From: Nitrospira defluvii
GTDB lineage: Bacteria; Nitrospirota; Nitrospiria; Nitrospirales; Nitrospiraceae
DNA: 64,000 nt
Direction: 5' to 3'
Assembly: GCA_000196815.1 (NCBI GenBank)
Contig: FP929003.1
Coordinates: forward strand, 2,007,501 to 2,071,500
The translations under genes were made by a program, and so were the position numbers. Shown here piece by piece: positions 34,829 through 43,443 of this stretch. The notes under the pieces were generated by a model. The model had not been told where the DNA came from. It saw only the letters and a program-made list of their open reading frames with translations, and did no database searches. Positions within the stretch are counted from its first letter, which is position 1. Every line of letters starts with the position of its first letter.

Positions 34829-34864
34829 AGAGGGCCTGTGCTTCCACCGGCATGGGCCCCCTCT
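34829..34864. terminator. Candidate bidirectional terminator hairpin
   Basis: AGAGGG (34829-34834) can pair with CCCTCT (34859-34864), extended by CC/GG with a small bulge, between the convergent AhpD-like and SDR genes. There is no clear T-run on either strand, so the assignment rests on position. Confidence 0.3.
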
Positions 34865-34888
34865 GCTTCCGCCGATCTGCGGGGGGCG

Positions 34889-35656
34889 CTAATTCCGTCC
34901 GGCCATCACGCCGCCGTCCACGTCCCAGACTGCGCCGGTCACCCATTGCGCGTCGTCGCTCAATAGGAAGGTGATGGTTCGAGCGACATCCTCTGCCGTA
35001 CCGATCCGGCCGATCGGGTGAAAGCTGTCGAAGGAGGCTAGTGTGGCGTCGATGTGGGGTGGGTCGATGAAGGCCTCGTAAATCGGCGTCTTGACCACAG
35101 CCGGCGACACCGCGTTGACACGAATCTTGTGGGCGGCCAGCTCCATTGCCATGTGCTGCGTGAGCGCGTGCAAGCCGGCCTTCGCCATCGAATAGGCCGA
35201 CGAAGGGGTCGCTTTGATGGCCTGTTGCGCCCACATCGACCCGATATGCACGATCGACCCTCCGCCGTTGGCTGCCATGTTCTTGGCGACGGCTTGCGAA
35301 ATGAAAAAGAGAGCCCGGTTCAGATCCAGATAGGTATCGTAATCGTCGCCTGTATGATCGAAAAACGGCGTCGGCTTGAAATGGCCCGCGGCGTTCACCA
35401 AATACTTGATGTGGCGGGCGTGCTCTCCGGAAAAGTCGATCACGCTCTGTACATCCTGTGGCTCATACAAGTTGGCTTGAAAAGACTCCACGGAACCGAA
35501 CGAGGCCAGTTCGCTTTGCACCTGGTCGAGTTTGCGCGATCGGTTGCCTACAATCACGGTTGGAATCGTTCGCTCGAGCAACAACTTCGCCGTGGCAAGA
35601 CCAATACCGCTGGACCCCCCGACAATCAATGCGATGCGCTGATGGACTGGTTGCAT
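34889..35656 (-). CDS. Short-chain dehydrogenase/reductase
   Basis: The 255-residue classical SDR has [18 protein letters not shown] for cofactor binding, NAAG in YLVNAAGHF, the catalytic serine near [11 protein letters not shown] and tyrosine/lysine in SAYSMAKAG, and the C-terminal [11 protein letters not shown]. The start is ATG 35656 after GAAGGAGGTCATCC; the longer frame upstream is discarded. A truncated HxlR-type regulator lies divergently upstream, which commonly controls such a gene. Substrate unknown. Confidence 0.9.
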   Translation of the reverse strand: MQPVHQRIALIVGGSSGIGLATAKLLLERTIPTVIVGNRSRKLDQVQSELASFGSVESFQANLYEPQDVQSVIDFSGEHARHIKYLVNAAGHFKPTPFFDHTGDDYDTYLDLNRALFFISQAVAKNMAANGGGSIVHIGSMWAQQAIKATPSSAYSMAKAGLHALTQHMAMELAAHKIRVNAVSPAVVKTPIYEAFIDPPHIDATLASFDSFHPIGRIGTAEDVARTITFLLSDDAQWVTGAVWDVDGGVMAGRN

Positions 35657-35760
35657 CGGATGACCTCCTTCGTGGGTTATGGTAGAAAGGCGGAACAAAC
35701 CGACGCAGTCTACGAAGATTCGCGGCATGCCGACAGCAGGCACAATCCGGTGTGGTAGGT

Positions 35761-35774
35761 ACGAATCGGTCCAT
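35761..35774. promoter_or_regulatory. Third TCGGTCCAT operator-like site
   Basis: ACGAATCGGTCCAT lies in the 178-base divergent region between the minus-strand SDR and the truncated hxlR-type gene. It repeats the nine-base core TCGGTCCAT found in the tetR promoter (31693-31701) and before the SDR operon (32327-32335). The left half-site differs from ACCGA at two positions. Confidence 0.5.
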
Positions 35775-35834
35775 CTTGAAGATCCCACGCGCGAAAAAAA
35801 ATCTCGACAATCGGCTCCGGAGCGGAGCGCCAGA

Positions 35835-35990
35835 ATGGTCGAAACGATCTACGGGTGTAAATGGTCGCTGACGGTCTACCGACTGTTGGCGAATGGGATC
35901 AATCGGCCGGGTGAGATGGTGCGCAGCGTCTCGTTGGCGAACGCCAGCTCCCATAGTGAGGGGTGCTTGTGGTTCCGACGTCCCCCCATG
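35835..35990 (+). pseudogene. HxlR-family regulator, truncated by IS3
   Basis: The first 34 or so residues are a typical HxlR winged-helix start ([32 protein letters not shown]). From about 35935 the sequence no longer matches the family, and the frame runs into the IS3 end at 35991. The recognition helix and wing are missing, so the product should not bind DNA. It is divergent from the SDR gene, its probable target in the ancestor. Confidence 0.75.
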
Positions 35991-36007
35991 TTGAGTAGCA
36001 GCCACGT

Positions 36008-36856
36008 TTAGAGTCCGGGGACTACTGTAGCTGATTTGCTGGCCAATTGCTGCGCATAGGCGGCAGGCGTCAGCCCACCCAGCGCTTTCTTCGGTCGTTC
36101 CTCGTTGTACTCACGCCGCCACGCTTCAATGATGACTTGGGCATGGGCGAGATTCAGAAACCAGTGCTCGTTCAAGCACTCATCACGGAAGCGTCCATTA
36201 AATGACTCAATGTAGGCATTCTGGTTGGGCTTGCCGGGTTCAATCAGCCGCAGCGTCACCGTGTGCGTATGCGCCCAGGTCAGCATGGCTCGACCACAGA
36301 ATTCCTTCCCATTGTCAGTCCGAATCACCTGCGGGATCCCGCGAGTCGTCGCCAACTGATCCAGGGTCCGCGTCACATGCGTCCCGCTGAGGGTGCGTGC
36401 CGGCACAATGGCGATCGACTCATGCGTCGCATCATCCACGATCGTCAAACACTTGATGACTCGGCCTTCCGCACTGCGGTCGAACACGAAATCCATGGAC
36501 CAGACTGCGTTCGCCGCGTCAGGCCGTACCAGCGGCTGACGCGCCCCCACTGGCACCTTCTTGCGGGTACGGCGCCGTAGCTGCAACTGGGCCTCTGTAT
36601 AGAGGCGGTCTACCCGTTTGTGATTGACCATGTGCCCCTGCTGCCGCAACTTGAGATACAGCATGCCGGCCCCGTACCGCGGATGGCGAGCAGCCAGTGT
36701 GGTCATGGCGGTCCGCAGTTCGGCATTCCGGTCCGGTGCGGGTCGGTACCGCAAGCTGCTGGCACTCATCCCCATCACTTTCAAGGCACACCGCTCGGTT
36801 AGGCCTCGGTCACACATCCAACGCACCACCTCCCGACGAGCCGGTGCGCTTACCAC
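36008..36856 (-). CDS. IS3-family transposase OrfB, expressed by -1 frameshift
   Basis: The open frame runs from 37036, but the protein-like part starts where orfA ends. The heptamer AAAAAAG (36862-36856, minus strand) in the orfA frame CGA-AAA-AAG permits a -1 shift that continues as VVSAPARREVVRWMCD. The rve core has D in WSMDFVFDRSAEG, D in VIRTDNGKEFCG and E in AYIESFNGRFRDE. The triad and frame look intact. Confidence 0.85.
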   Translation of the reverse strand: MVSAPARREVVRWMCDRGLTERCALKVMGMSASSLRYRPAPDRNAELRTAMTTLAARHPRYGAGMLYLKLRQQGHMVNHKRVDRLYTEAQLQLRRRTRKKVPVGARQPLVRPDAANAVWSMDFVFDRSAEGRVIKCLTIVDDATHESIAIVPARTLSGTHVTRTLDQLATTRGIPQVIRTDNGKEFCGRAMLTWAHTHTVTLRLIEPGKPNQNAYIESFNGRFRDECLNEHWFLNLAHAQVIIEAWRREYNEERPKKALGGLTPAAYAQQLASKSATVVPGL

Positions 36857-37113
36857 TTTTTTCGGAGCACCTCTTGGGTCACCGCCTGCTCCAGCAGCGT
36901 CTCCGCCAGTAACTTCTTCAGGCGGGCATTCTCCTGCTCCAGGGCCTTCAGCCGCTTGGCGTCTGGCACGGTCATACCGCCGAACTTGCGCCGCCAGAGG
37001 TAGTAGCTGGCTTCGGAGAATCCATGGCGCCGACACAGATCTGTGACCGCAACCCCGGCCTCCGCCGCCTGCAAAAACCCAAGAATCTGGACCTCTGAAA
37101 ACCGCTTCTTCAT
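36850..37113 (-). CDS. IS3-family transposase OrfA
   Basis: This 87-residue DNA-binding subunit starts MKKRFSEVQILGFLQAAEAG and contains the helix-turn-helix VTDLCRRHGFSEASYYLWRRKFGG followed by a leucine-rich coiled coil (KRLKALEQENARLKKLLAE). AAAGGAG lies before ATG 37113. It terminates just after the A6G slippage site, so most ribosomes make OrfA and some make the OrfAB fusion. Confidence 0.88.
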   Translation of the reverse strand: MKKRFSEVQILGFLQAAEAGVAVTDLCRRHGFSEASYYLWRRKFGGMTVPDAKRLKALEQENARLKKLLAETLLEQAVTQEVLRKKW

Positions 37114-37191
37114 GCCCAATCTCCTTTCGTGAAGGGATTGGACTCTAAATCATTGTGCTACTCAAGACGGGGGGTGACCTTCCCCCGGTTA

Positions 37192-37510
37192 TTACACCAC
37201 GGCCAAGGTAGTTGACTCCTGTGCCAGATGGGTCCTGGTTTGATAATTGTGAATAAACTCCTGGGGTGTCAGATCCCCAATTCCACTGTGCGTCCGCTCC
37301 TCGTTGTATTCCCGGCGCCACGCTTCAATGACCAATTGCGCTTCCTGCAGCGTCACAAACCAATGTTCGTTGAGACATTCATCGCGAAACTTGCCGTTGA
37401 AGCTCTCGATAAACGCATTCGCACCGGCTTTCCCGGCTGAATGAAATGCAGGTGCACACCATGCTGGGCGGCCCAGGCATCCAAGGCCGTCCCGGAGAAT
37501 TCAGGCCCGT
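37192..37510 (-). pseudogene. IS3-family OrfB fragment with frameshift
   Basis: Only the C-terminal third of an IS3 transposase remains: YGPEFSGTALDAWAAQHGVHL, then after one missing base at about 37430 the frame changes to ANAFIESFNGKFRDECLNE and EAWRREYNEERTHSGIG, ending in LAVV. The catalytic E is in the shifted frame. Its 5' part is cut by the IS110 element, and a candidate IS terminus (TGACCTTCCCCC) begins at 37175. It is a different IS3 copy from the adjacent complete one. Confidence 0.8.
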
Positions 37511-38488
37511 AGTATATGCGGAAGCAGAGCCATAAGCAGTGCGTCTCTCCTCTAGAATGCAGGTACCCACTCACTCTAGCAGGAGGGACCGCCTATGACC
37601 CCCAATGCCGAGTCCTCGACAGGAGTCCTCTTCGTGGCCATCGACGTAGCGAAGCAACTCCATGAGGTGCTGATTGAGCCCCCGACTGGAGACCGTCAGC
37701 GGTGGCGCATGGTAAACTGTCAGCGGGATTACGACCTACTGCGACAGCGCCTGCAGGCTTTTCAAGCACCGGTCCGTATCGGATTTGAAGCCACCGGCAC
37801 CTATCATCGACCACTCGCCTATTTTCTCCATCAGTGCGGATTTGAACTGCGCCTGATTTCCTCGCTGGCTGTGGCCCGGATACGCGATGCCCTCTATAAC
37901 TCCTGGGATAAGAACGATCCCAAGGATACGCAGGTCTTGCTCCACTTGCTCAAGACCGGCGTCACCCAATGCTATCACGATCCGCTGGTCTATGCCGTGA
38001 ATGATCTCCAAGAGTTCGCGCAGACGCATTATCAGGTCTCCTTGCGCAAAGTCCGCGTGCAGCACAGCATCATGACCCACTATCTTCCGCTGTATTTTCC
38101 GGAGGCCGACCGCTACTACACCAATTCACGCGCGCAGTGGTTCACACGGCTGCTCCACCGCTTTCCCTGTCCGGCCGCCATCACCCGTTACTCCCGTGAT
38201 GCCTTTGAGCAGGAAGCCTGGACCATCGTCGGACGGAAGGTCAATAAACACGGGTTCCTCCACGACCTCTATGTCACGGCGAGCCAGAGTGTGGGTCTCC
38301 CGGTGTCGGAGGCGTCTGAGGCGATCCAGATGTTCCGCGTGATTCTGGCCGAGCATCAACAGCTCTGTGCCACCCGGGCGGCAATCGAACAGCAGGCGGA
38401 TCAGGCACTGTGCACCCATCCTGACTATCAGCGGCTCCGCACACTGCCCGGGGTCGGGCCAATTCTCGCTCTCACGATCTTGGCGGAA

Positions 38489-38494
38489 GCGGGC
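38489..38494 (+). repeat. Target-site duplication, left copy
   Basis: GCGGGC immediately left of the IS21 terminal repeat is repeated at 40739-40744 immediately right of it. The sequence is part of the IS110 transposase coding frame (codons for Ala-Gly). Confidence 0.9.
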
Positions 38495-38568
38495 TGTCAG
38501 CGGTCATCCAATAATCCCCAGGTGTGGTCATTGAATTCTCCCCACCCTCTACCAGAAGGAGGCGGGAG

Positions 38569-39906
38569 ATGGGACTTGACGAGACGAGCGAGACGGCGAT
38601 CATGCGCGTCCAGGTGGACCAACCTGGGGAGGCGTGCATGGTGGATCAGGAACGGTGGGCGGAGATCCGACGGTTGTTTGATGAGGAGCGAGTGTCCATT
38701 TCGGAGATTGGGCGGCGGTTGGACTTGGATCGCAAGACGGTGCGCCGCAATCTGCGGCAGGCGACGTGGCGACCGTACCACCGGGCGGCAGTGGCGGCGA
38801 CGCTCCTGACCGCGCATGCCGACTTTGTGCGGGACCGTGCCCCGCAGGTGGGGTATTCGGCGCGGATTCTCTATCAGGAGCTGCGGACGAGCCGCGGCTA
38901 CACGGGCAGTTATGAGACGGTGAAGCGGTGTGTGGCGCCGCTGCGCGAAGTCCAGGGGCACGCGGACCGGGCCCTCCTCCGCTTTGAGACGCCACCGGGG
39001 CAGCAAAGTCAGATTGATTGGGGCCAAGCCCTGGTGTCCTTTCGCGCCGGCCCGCAGGTCGTCCACGTGTTCGTGCTCACGCTGGGCTTCAGTCGCCGCG
39101 GGTTCTATTACGCCTGTGCGGATGAGCGGCTGGCCCAGTTTCTCGAATCCCATGAACGGGCCTTTGCCCATTTCGGCGGCCACACCCGGGAACATCTCTA
39201 TGACCGGCCACGGACGGTGTGTTATGCGGATGACACGGGGCGGCGGATCTGGAACCCCACGTTCAAAGCGTTTGCCGACTATTGGGGCTTTGAGCCGCGG
39301 GTCTGTCGGCCCTATCGGGCGCAGACCAAGGGCAAGGTCGAATCGGGCGTCAAGTATGTGAAGCGGAATTTTCTGCCCGGCCGGACCTTCATCGATCTCG
39401 TGGACTTCCAAGCCCAGCTGGATGAATGGAACGCCACCATCGCGGACTGTCGGCTCCACGGCACGCCCCACGAACCACCCATTGCGCGCTTTGCGCGAGA
39501 ACGCGGGCAGCTGGTGCCACTGGCGGGGCAACGCAGCTTCCAGCAGGAGGCCCGTGTCTCACGGATCGTGGCCGAGGACTATTTGGTCAGCTTGGCGACC
39601 AACCGCTACTCCGTGCCCTTCCGCCTCATCGGCCAGCGGGTCGAGGTGCAGCGACGGGGCGACACGGTGCACATCTTCCATCGCGACCGGGAGGTCGCGC
39701 GGCATCCGGTCTTACCCGGGACCCACCAATTCCGCATCCTCCCCGAGCACGGCCCCGGTGCCAGTGCACGGACCGCCCGCCAACGTCGATCCACTTGGAC
39801 GGCCCCGGCCCTGCCTCCAGGCGCGATGCCGGAGGTCGAAGTGCGGGATCTGGCGTGCTATGAGGCGGTGTGCGGGAGCGCAACGGCACAGGAGGTGCCG
39901 CGATGA
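38569..39906 (+). CDS. istA: IS21 transposase IstA
   Basis: The 445-residue transposase has an N-terminal helix-turn-helix (RVSISEIGRRLDLDRKTVRRNL) and an rve catalytic core with D in QSQIDWGQALVS, the second D around RTVCYADDTGR and E in GKVESGVKYVKRNFLPGR. The ATG at 38569 follows AAGGAGG. The frame upstream of it lies in the IS end. It overlaps istB by four bases. Confidence 0.93.
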   Translation: MGLDETSETAIMRVQVDQPGEACMVDQERWAEIRRLFDEERVSISEIGRRLDLDRKTVRRNLRQATWRPYHRAAVAATLLTAHADFVRDRAPQVGYSARILYQELRTSRGYTGSYETVKRCVAPLREVQGHADRALLRFETPPGQQSQIDWGQALVSFRAGPQVVHVFVLTLGFSRRGFYYACADERLAQFLESHERAFAHFGGHTREHLYDRPRTVCYADDTGRRIWNPTFKAFADYWGFEPRVCRPYRAQTKGKVESGVKYVKRNFLPGRTFIDLVDFQAQLDEWNATIADCRLHGTPHEPPIARFARERGQLVPLAGQRSFQQEARVSRIVAEDYLVSLATNRYSVPFRLIGQRVEVQRRGDTVHIFHRDREVARHPVLPGTHQFRILPEHGPGASARTARQRRSTWTAPALPPGAMPEVEVRDLACYEAVCGSATAQEVPR

Positions 39907-40682
39907 ACCCGGCACAACTGGAACGGCTCCGTGAACAGTTGACGCGGTTGCGGCTCTTGAAGAGCCGCGAGCGGCTCGACGCGCTCTTACAGGAGGCCGC
40001 AGCGAAAGACCTGTCCTACGCCGACTTCCTCGACCAGGTGCTCAGCGAAGAAGTGGCCGCCAAGGCCGAAAAGAACATCACCATGCGCACCAGTCTCGCC
40101 CGCTTCCCGTTCGTGAAGAGCCTGGAGGCCTTCGACTTTACCTACCAACCCTCGCTGGATAAGAAGCACCTGCAGCAGGTCGCGACCTGCCACTTCATCG
40201 AGCACGGCGAGAACGTCGTGCTGCTCGGGCCGCCCGGCGTCGGCAAAAGCCATCTGGCAATTGGGTTGGGGCTCAAAGCGATCGAACAGGGCTATCGCGT
40301 GTTGTTCACCACGGCGGCCGCCATGATCGCGACGCTCACCCGGGCGCTCACGGAGAATCGGCTGGACGACAAACTGAAGCTGTACACGATTCCCCGCCTC
40401 CTGATCATCGATGAGATTGGCTATCTGCCGATCGACCGGACCGGCGCCAATTTGTTTTTCCAACTCATCTCACGGCGCTACGAGAAGGGGCCGATGATTC
40501 TGACCAGTAACCAGAGTTTCGGCGCCTGGGGCGAGGTGTTCGGGGACCGGGTGCTCGCGACGGCGATCCTGGATCGGGTGCTCCACCACGCGATCACGAT
40601 CAATATCCGCGGGCACTCCTACCGGCTGAAGGAGAAGCTGAAAGCGGGGCTCGTGCGAATGGACGACGCGACGACGACGTAA
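39903..40682 (+). CDS. istB: IS21 helper ATPase IstB
   Basis: The 259-residue AAA+ ATPase assists IstA in target selection. It has the Walker A motif LLGPPGVGKSHLAIGLG near residue 115 and Walker B in PRLLIIDEIGYLPIDR, followed by sensor-like ILTSNQSFGAWGEVF. Related to DnaC. Start ATG 39903 overlaps the istA stop. Confidence 0.95.
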   Translation: MNPAQLERLREQLTRLRLLKSRERLDALLQEAAAKDLSYADFLDQVLSEEVAAKAEKNITMRTSLARFPFVKSLEAFDFTYQPSLDKKHLQQVATCHFIEHGENVVLLGPPGVGKSHLAIGLGLKAIEQGYRVLFTTAAAMIATLTRALTENRLDDKLKLYTIPRLLIIDEIGYLPIDRTGANLFFQLISRRYEKGPMILTSNQSFGAWGEVFGDRVLATAILDRVLHHAITINIRGHSYRLKEKLKAGLVRMDDATTT

Positions 40683-41286
40683 TCCGGGTGGGGAATTTTC
40701 GATGACCCCAACTGAGGATATTTGGGTGACCCTTGACAGCGGGCGATTTGCGTCGCTTCCCGCATCACCGCCAGTTTGTGAAGTTCTGCGGCTTGGATCT
40801 CAGCACGCAGCAGTCAGGGCAGTTCCGCGGGACGAGTCGGCTCTCGAAGCACGGCAATGCCAGGCTGCGCTATGCCTTCTGGATGGCCGCGAATGGGGCG
40901 GTCCGGATGCGACAGCATACGTTTCGCGAAAAGTATGCACGGTATATCAAGGCCGATCCTCAGAATCCGGATCGCAAGCGCAAGGCCCTCTGTGCCGTGG
41001 CCGCCAAAGTGGCGCGCGTCGCACACGGGTTAATCAAGACGGGAACTGACTATCGGCCGTACTTTGAGGCACTCCCACCCAGTGGAGCACTCCGTTCACG
41101 CGGGCCGTCGAGGCAGGTCCTGACCTCGTAGATAATGCTCGGAGCTTCCACTGGGGCTGCCTGTTGTGTTGAGTACGGTGAAGGCCAGCGTGCTGGACCT
41201 TGTATCACTATGGTCAACAGCGCCTCGTCAGAGATGGAAGCACCATTGGGAAGGAATGCTGACGCTGACTTGAGAGCCGACGAGGC

Positions 41287-41979
41287 TCAATAGGAGAGGT
41301 CTGCCTGCTCGGGTCTCTTGACTTCCGGATGTAGTACGTTGTCGACCTGAACCTTGCGAATGGGAAAGGGAAGAGTGTGTCGCACGGTGGCCAGGAAGTC
41401 GAGACTGGTGCCGTGATACTTACGCGGATAGAGACGTAAGACGCGATACCGCGTGCAGTCATCGAGAGCCGTGTATTGAAAGCATTTCTGGCCGGCGACT
41501 TTCACCTCCTTCACATCGATCTGCACGCATTCGCCGGGGTGCTCTTTGCTGAACAAGATCGGCTGCCGAGGACGTCGCGGGCCCGTGCGCCGGATCGGAG
41601 GATAGCCGAGGTCTCGACAGACCCGGCGGATCGTCGCGGCCGCGACACGGATGTGATGCACCCGGTCCAACCAGAGCCGGGTCCGCATGGCGCCGAACTG
41701 CAGCTCGCGGCGGACGTGCTCGATCAACCGCACGGCCTCGTCGGAGATACGGCGGCGGCGTGTGCGCGGATGACGCGGGACTAGCCCCACCGGCCCGCTG
41801 GCCACCCAACGGCGGTGCCAGGTCCGGACCGTCTTGCGATCCAAGCCGAACCGCCGGGCGGCGCCTTTGAATCCATACTCGTCGGCATAGTGCAAAATCG
41901 CTAGCCGGCTGTTGATGAGGTGATGATGTCGGGTGGCGATGCTCAACGTTCTCAGTTCCTTCGTCGTGATCAATCGCAT
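41287..41979 (-). pseudogene. Integrase-core transposase, truncated after the second catalytic Asp
   Basis: The 230-residue product has a helix-turn-helix (YGFKGAARRFGLDRKTVRTWHRRW), a second DNA-binding region and the start of the rve core with D in CVQIDVKEVKVAG and D in VQVDN. After VQVDN the family sequence stops and an unrelated tail (LHPEVKRPEQADLSY) ends at 41287, so the glutamate and about a third of the protein are lost. ATG 41979 follows GGGAGGAG. The upstream end of the element cuts the higB gene at about 42040. Confidence 0.8.
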
Positions 41980-42040
41980 TGGCTCCTCCCTTCTCATGGC
42001 GTGTGACTGTAGCCCATGCAAGGGGCCCACTCTCAACAAG

Positions 42041-42130
42041 ATATTTCAGTCAGTGAGCGGGAATTGGCGACTGACCTTTGAATTCGATGGGGAGGATGCC
42101 GTACTCGTCGATTACCACGATTATCATTAG
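42041..42130 (+). pseudogene. HigB toxin, C-terminal fragment
   Basis: Only about the last 28 residues remain: SGNWRLTFEFDGEDAVLVDYHDYH, the highly typical end of HigB/RelE-type toxins. The upstream part is replaced by the end of the truncated transposase element. The stop lies 12 bases before the higA start, the normal toxin-first arrangement. Confidence 0.8.
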
Positions 42131-42142
42131 GAGGGTACGACA

Positions 42143-42448
42143 ATGAGCCGCATGCATAATCCGCCGCACCCAGGCGAAACGTTGAGGGAGGATATCTTGC
42201 CCGCCTTGGGCTTGACCGTGACGCAAGCCGCGGCGCAATTAGGGGTGACCCGTGCTGCCTTATCGCGTGTCTTAAATGGCCGCGCGGCGATCTCCCCTGA
42301 AATGGCCTTGCGATTAGAGGGATGGCTCGGCGTGAAACACGGAGGCCGTCCTGATGTGTGGGTGGCCCAGCAGGCCGCGTATGACCTGTGGCGGGCTCGA
42401 AAGGCTGGAATGCCAAGGGTACGGCGGGCCGGAACGGTCGAAGCGTGA
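42143..42448 (+). CDS. higA: HigA-type antitoxin without its toxin
   Basis: The 101-residue protein starts [20 protein letters not shown], the standard HigA opening, and has a Cro/CI helix-turn-helix [47 protein letters not shown] precedes the ATG. HigA normally neutralises HigB and represses the operon. With HigB destroyed it may persist as an orphan antitoxin that still binds its operator or protects against related toxins. Confidence 0.9.
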   Translation: MSRMHNPPHPGETLREDILPALGLTVTQAAAQLGVTRAALSRVLNGRAAISPEMALRLEGWLGVKHGGRPDVWVAQQAAYDLWRARKAGMPRVRRAGTVEA

Positions 42449-42493
42449 TGCCGGAGTGAAGTGCGTAACGTTCGGACCAAGTTTGATATGGCA

Positions 42494-42522
42494 TTGACAT
42501 CATATGACTTATATGACATAGT
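42494..42522 (+). promoter_or_regulatory. Candidate promoter/operator of second TA pair
   Basis: TTGACA (42494-42499) is followed after 17 bases by CATAGT (42517-42522), a weak -10. The spacer carries two direct repeats, CATATGAC and TATATGAC, a likely antitoxin operator. The predicted transcript start is close to the GTG at 42529 and no ribosome binding site precedes it, so the mRNA could be leaderless. Confidence 0.5.
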
Positions 42523-42528
42523 TTTCGG

Positions 42529-42891
42529 GTGAGTTGGATTGTTGAGATTGGTGATGAGTTTGAGCCAGAGTTCGATGCGCTCCACGAAGACGTGCAAACG
42601 GAGCTATTGGCGTTGACGCGTCTCCTGCAGCAATTCGGCCCGCACTTGGGGCGGCCGCGTGTGGACACGCTGAACGACTCACGCCACGCGAATATCAAAG
42701 AACTCCGGTTCAGTGCGGTTGGCGGCGAGTGGAGGGTCGCGTTCGCCTTTGACCCGAAGCGAAAGGGGATCCTGCTTGTCGCAGGAGATAAATCAGGCGT
42801 CAGCGAAAAGCGGTTCTATCGCGAACTGATCCGCAAGGCCGATGACCGTTTTGACGCGCATCTCGCGCGGCTGAAGAAGGGAAGGGGGTAA
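42529..42891 (+). CDS. RelE/HigB-like toxin (phage-derived Gp49 type)
   Basis: The 120-residue protein resembles the RelE/HigB superfamily group often annotated as Gp49-like: EIGDEFEPEFDALHEDVQTELLALTRLLQQFGPHLGRPRVDTLNDSRHANIKELRF and WRVAFAFDPKRKGILLVAGDKSG. Such toxins cut mRNA on the ribosome. GTG is the start, with no clear ribosome binding site. It is followed after two bases by the antitoxin gene. Confidence 0.85.
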   Translation: MSWIVEIGDEFEPEFDALHEDVQTELLALTRLLQQFGPHLGRPRVDTLNDSRHANIKELRFSAVGGEWRVAFAFDPKRKGILLVAGDKSGVSEKRFYRELIRKADDRFDAHLARLKKGRG

Positions 42892-42893
42892 GC

Positions 42894-43250
42894 ATGGCCA
42901 CGAACGTCGACGACAAAATCAAGAAGTTGCGCCCTCTCCAGCGTAAGAAGGTTGAGACGCGCGCCGCTGAGCTGATTGCCGAGGAGATGACCTTGCGGGA
43001 ACTGCGGCACGCGCGCAAGCTCACGCAGGTGCGAATGGCCAAGAAGCTTGGGATCACGCAGGATAGTGTGTCGCGCCTCGAACAGCGAAGCGATCTCTTA
43101 CTGTCCACGCTCAGAAAGACCATCGAAGCCATGGGCGGGAACCTGTCTCTTGTGGCCCAATTCCCAGACCGTGAGCCGGTGATGCTGTCCGGTATTGCCG
43201 AAGATGATTCAGAGTCGAAGCCCACAGGCCGCCGACACGCGCTCGCGTAA
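42894..43250 (+). CDS. XRE-family antitoxin
   Basis: The 118-residue protein contains a helix-turn-helix LRHARKLTQVRMAKKLGITQDSVSRLEQRSDLLLSTLRKTIEAMGG, typical of XRE antitoxins paired with RelE/Gp49-type toxins. The C-terminal tail is probably the toxin-binding part. AAGGGGG precedes the ATG. The toxin-antitoxin order and two-base spacing support a functional pair. Confidence 0.87.
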   Translation: MATNVDDKIKKLRPLQRKKVETRAAELIAEEMTLRELRHARKLTQVRMAKKLGITQDSVSRLEQRSDLLLSTLRKTIEAMGGNLSLVAQFPDREPVMLSGIAEDDSESKPTGRRHALA

Positions 43251-43443
43251 ACCGTCGGCTGCGGAGTGCTCGGCCTGTCAATCTCCCCAAATGTATCTGC
43301 GGTCATGTTTCAAGTCTGTTGAGTATCCGGTGGGGCACAGTTCCGTAGGGGGCTCATCCCACCGATTCGATCTGCTGCCAAAGGAGAGCGTTTTAACGCC
43401 ATTGCTTGGCGGGTGGACTTTGCCTACACTCGTGGCCGATAGC

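Larger units (their letters stand above)
35991..37165 (-). mobile_element. IS3-family insertion sequence (IS407/IS51-like group)
   Basis: About 1.18 kb, bounded by matching ends: TTGAGTAGCA at 35991-36000 and its complement TGCTACTCAA at 37156-37165; the repeats continue with TTTAGAGTCC about ten bases further in on both sides. It holds orfA and orfB on the minus strand. I cannot see a target duplication; the two flanks belong to different broken genes. Confidence 0.85.
38495..40738 (+). mobile_element. IS21-family insertion sequence, complete
   Basis: The element is 2244 bp. The left end TGTCAGCGGTCATCCAATAA matches the complemented right end TGTCAAGGGTCACCCAAATA in most positions, and both are flanked by the direct repeat GCGGGC. 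It encodes intact istA and istB, so it appears to be a recent and possibly active insertion. Confidence 0.95.
37595..41131 (+). pseudogene. IS110-family transposase split by an IS21
   Basis: The N-terminal part (37595-38494, 300 codons) has the DEDD-type catalytic domain: FVAIDVAKQLHEV, GFEATGTYHRPL and KNDPKDTQVLL. The C-terminal part (40745-41131) is the transposase_20 domain with FVKFCGLDLSTQQSGQFRG and RLRYAFWMAANGAVRM. Removing the IS21 and one GCGGGC target copy restores a continuous 428-residue protein (LAEAG then DLRRFPHH) in frame. AGGAGGG precedes the ATG. The IS110 itself lies within the older IS3 fragment. Confidence 0.9.

Noticed and set aside
40702-41049. 115-residue plus-strand frame at the IS21 right end
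   Set aside because: It is an alternative frame over the IS110 transposase C-terminus, whose frame is confirmed by the exact join with the N-terminal part.
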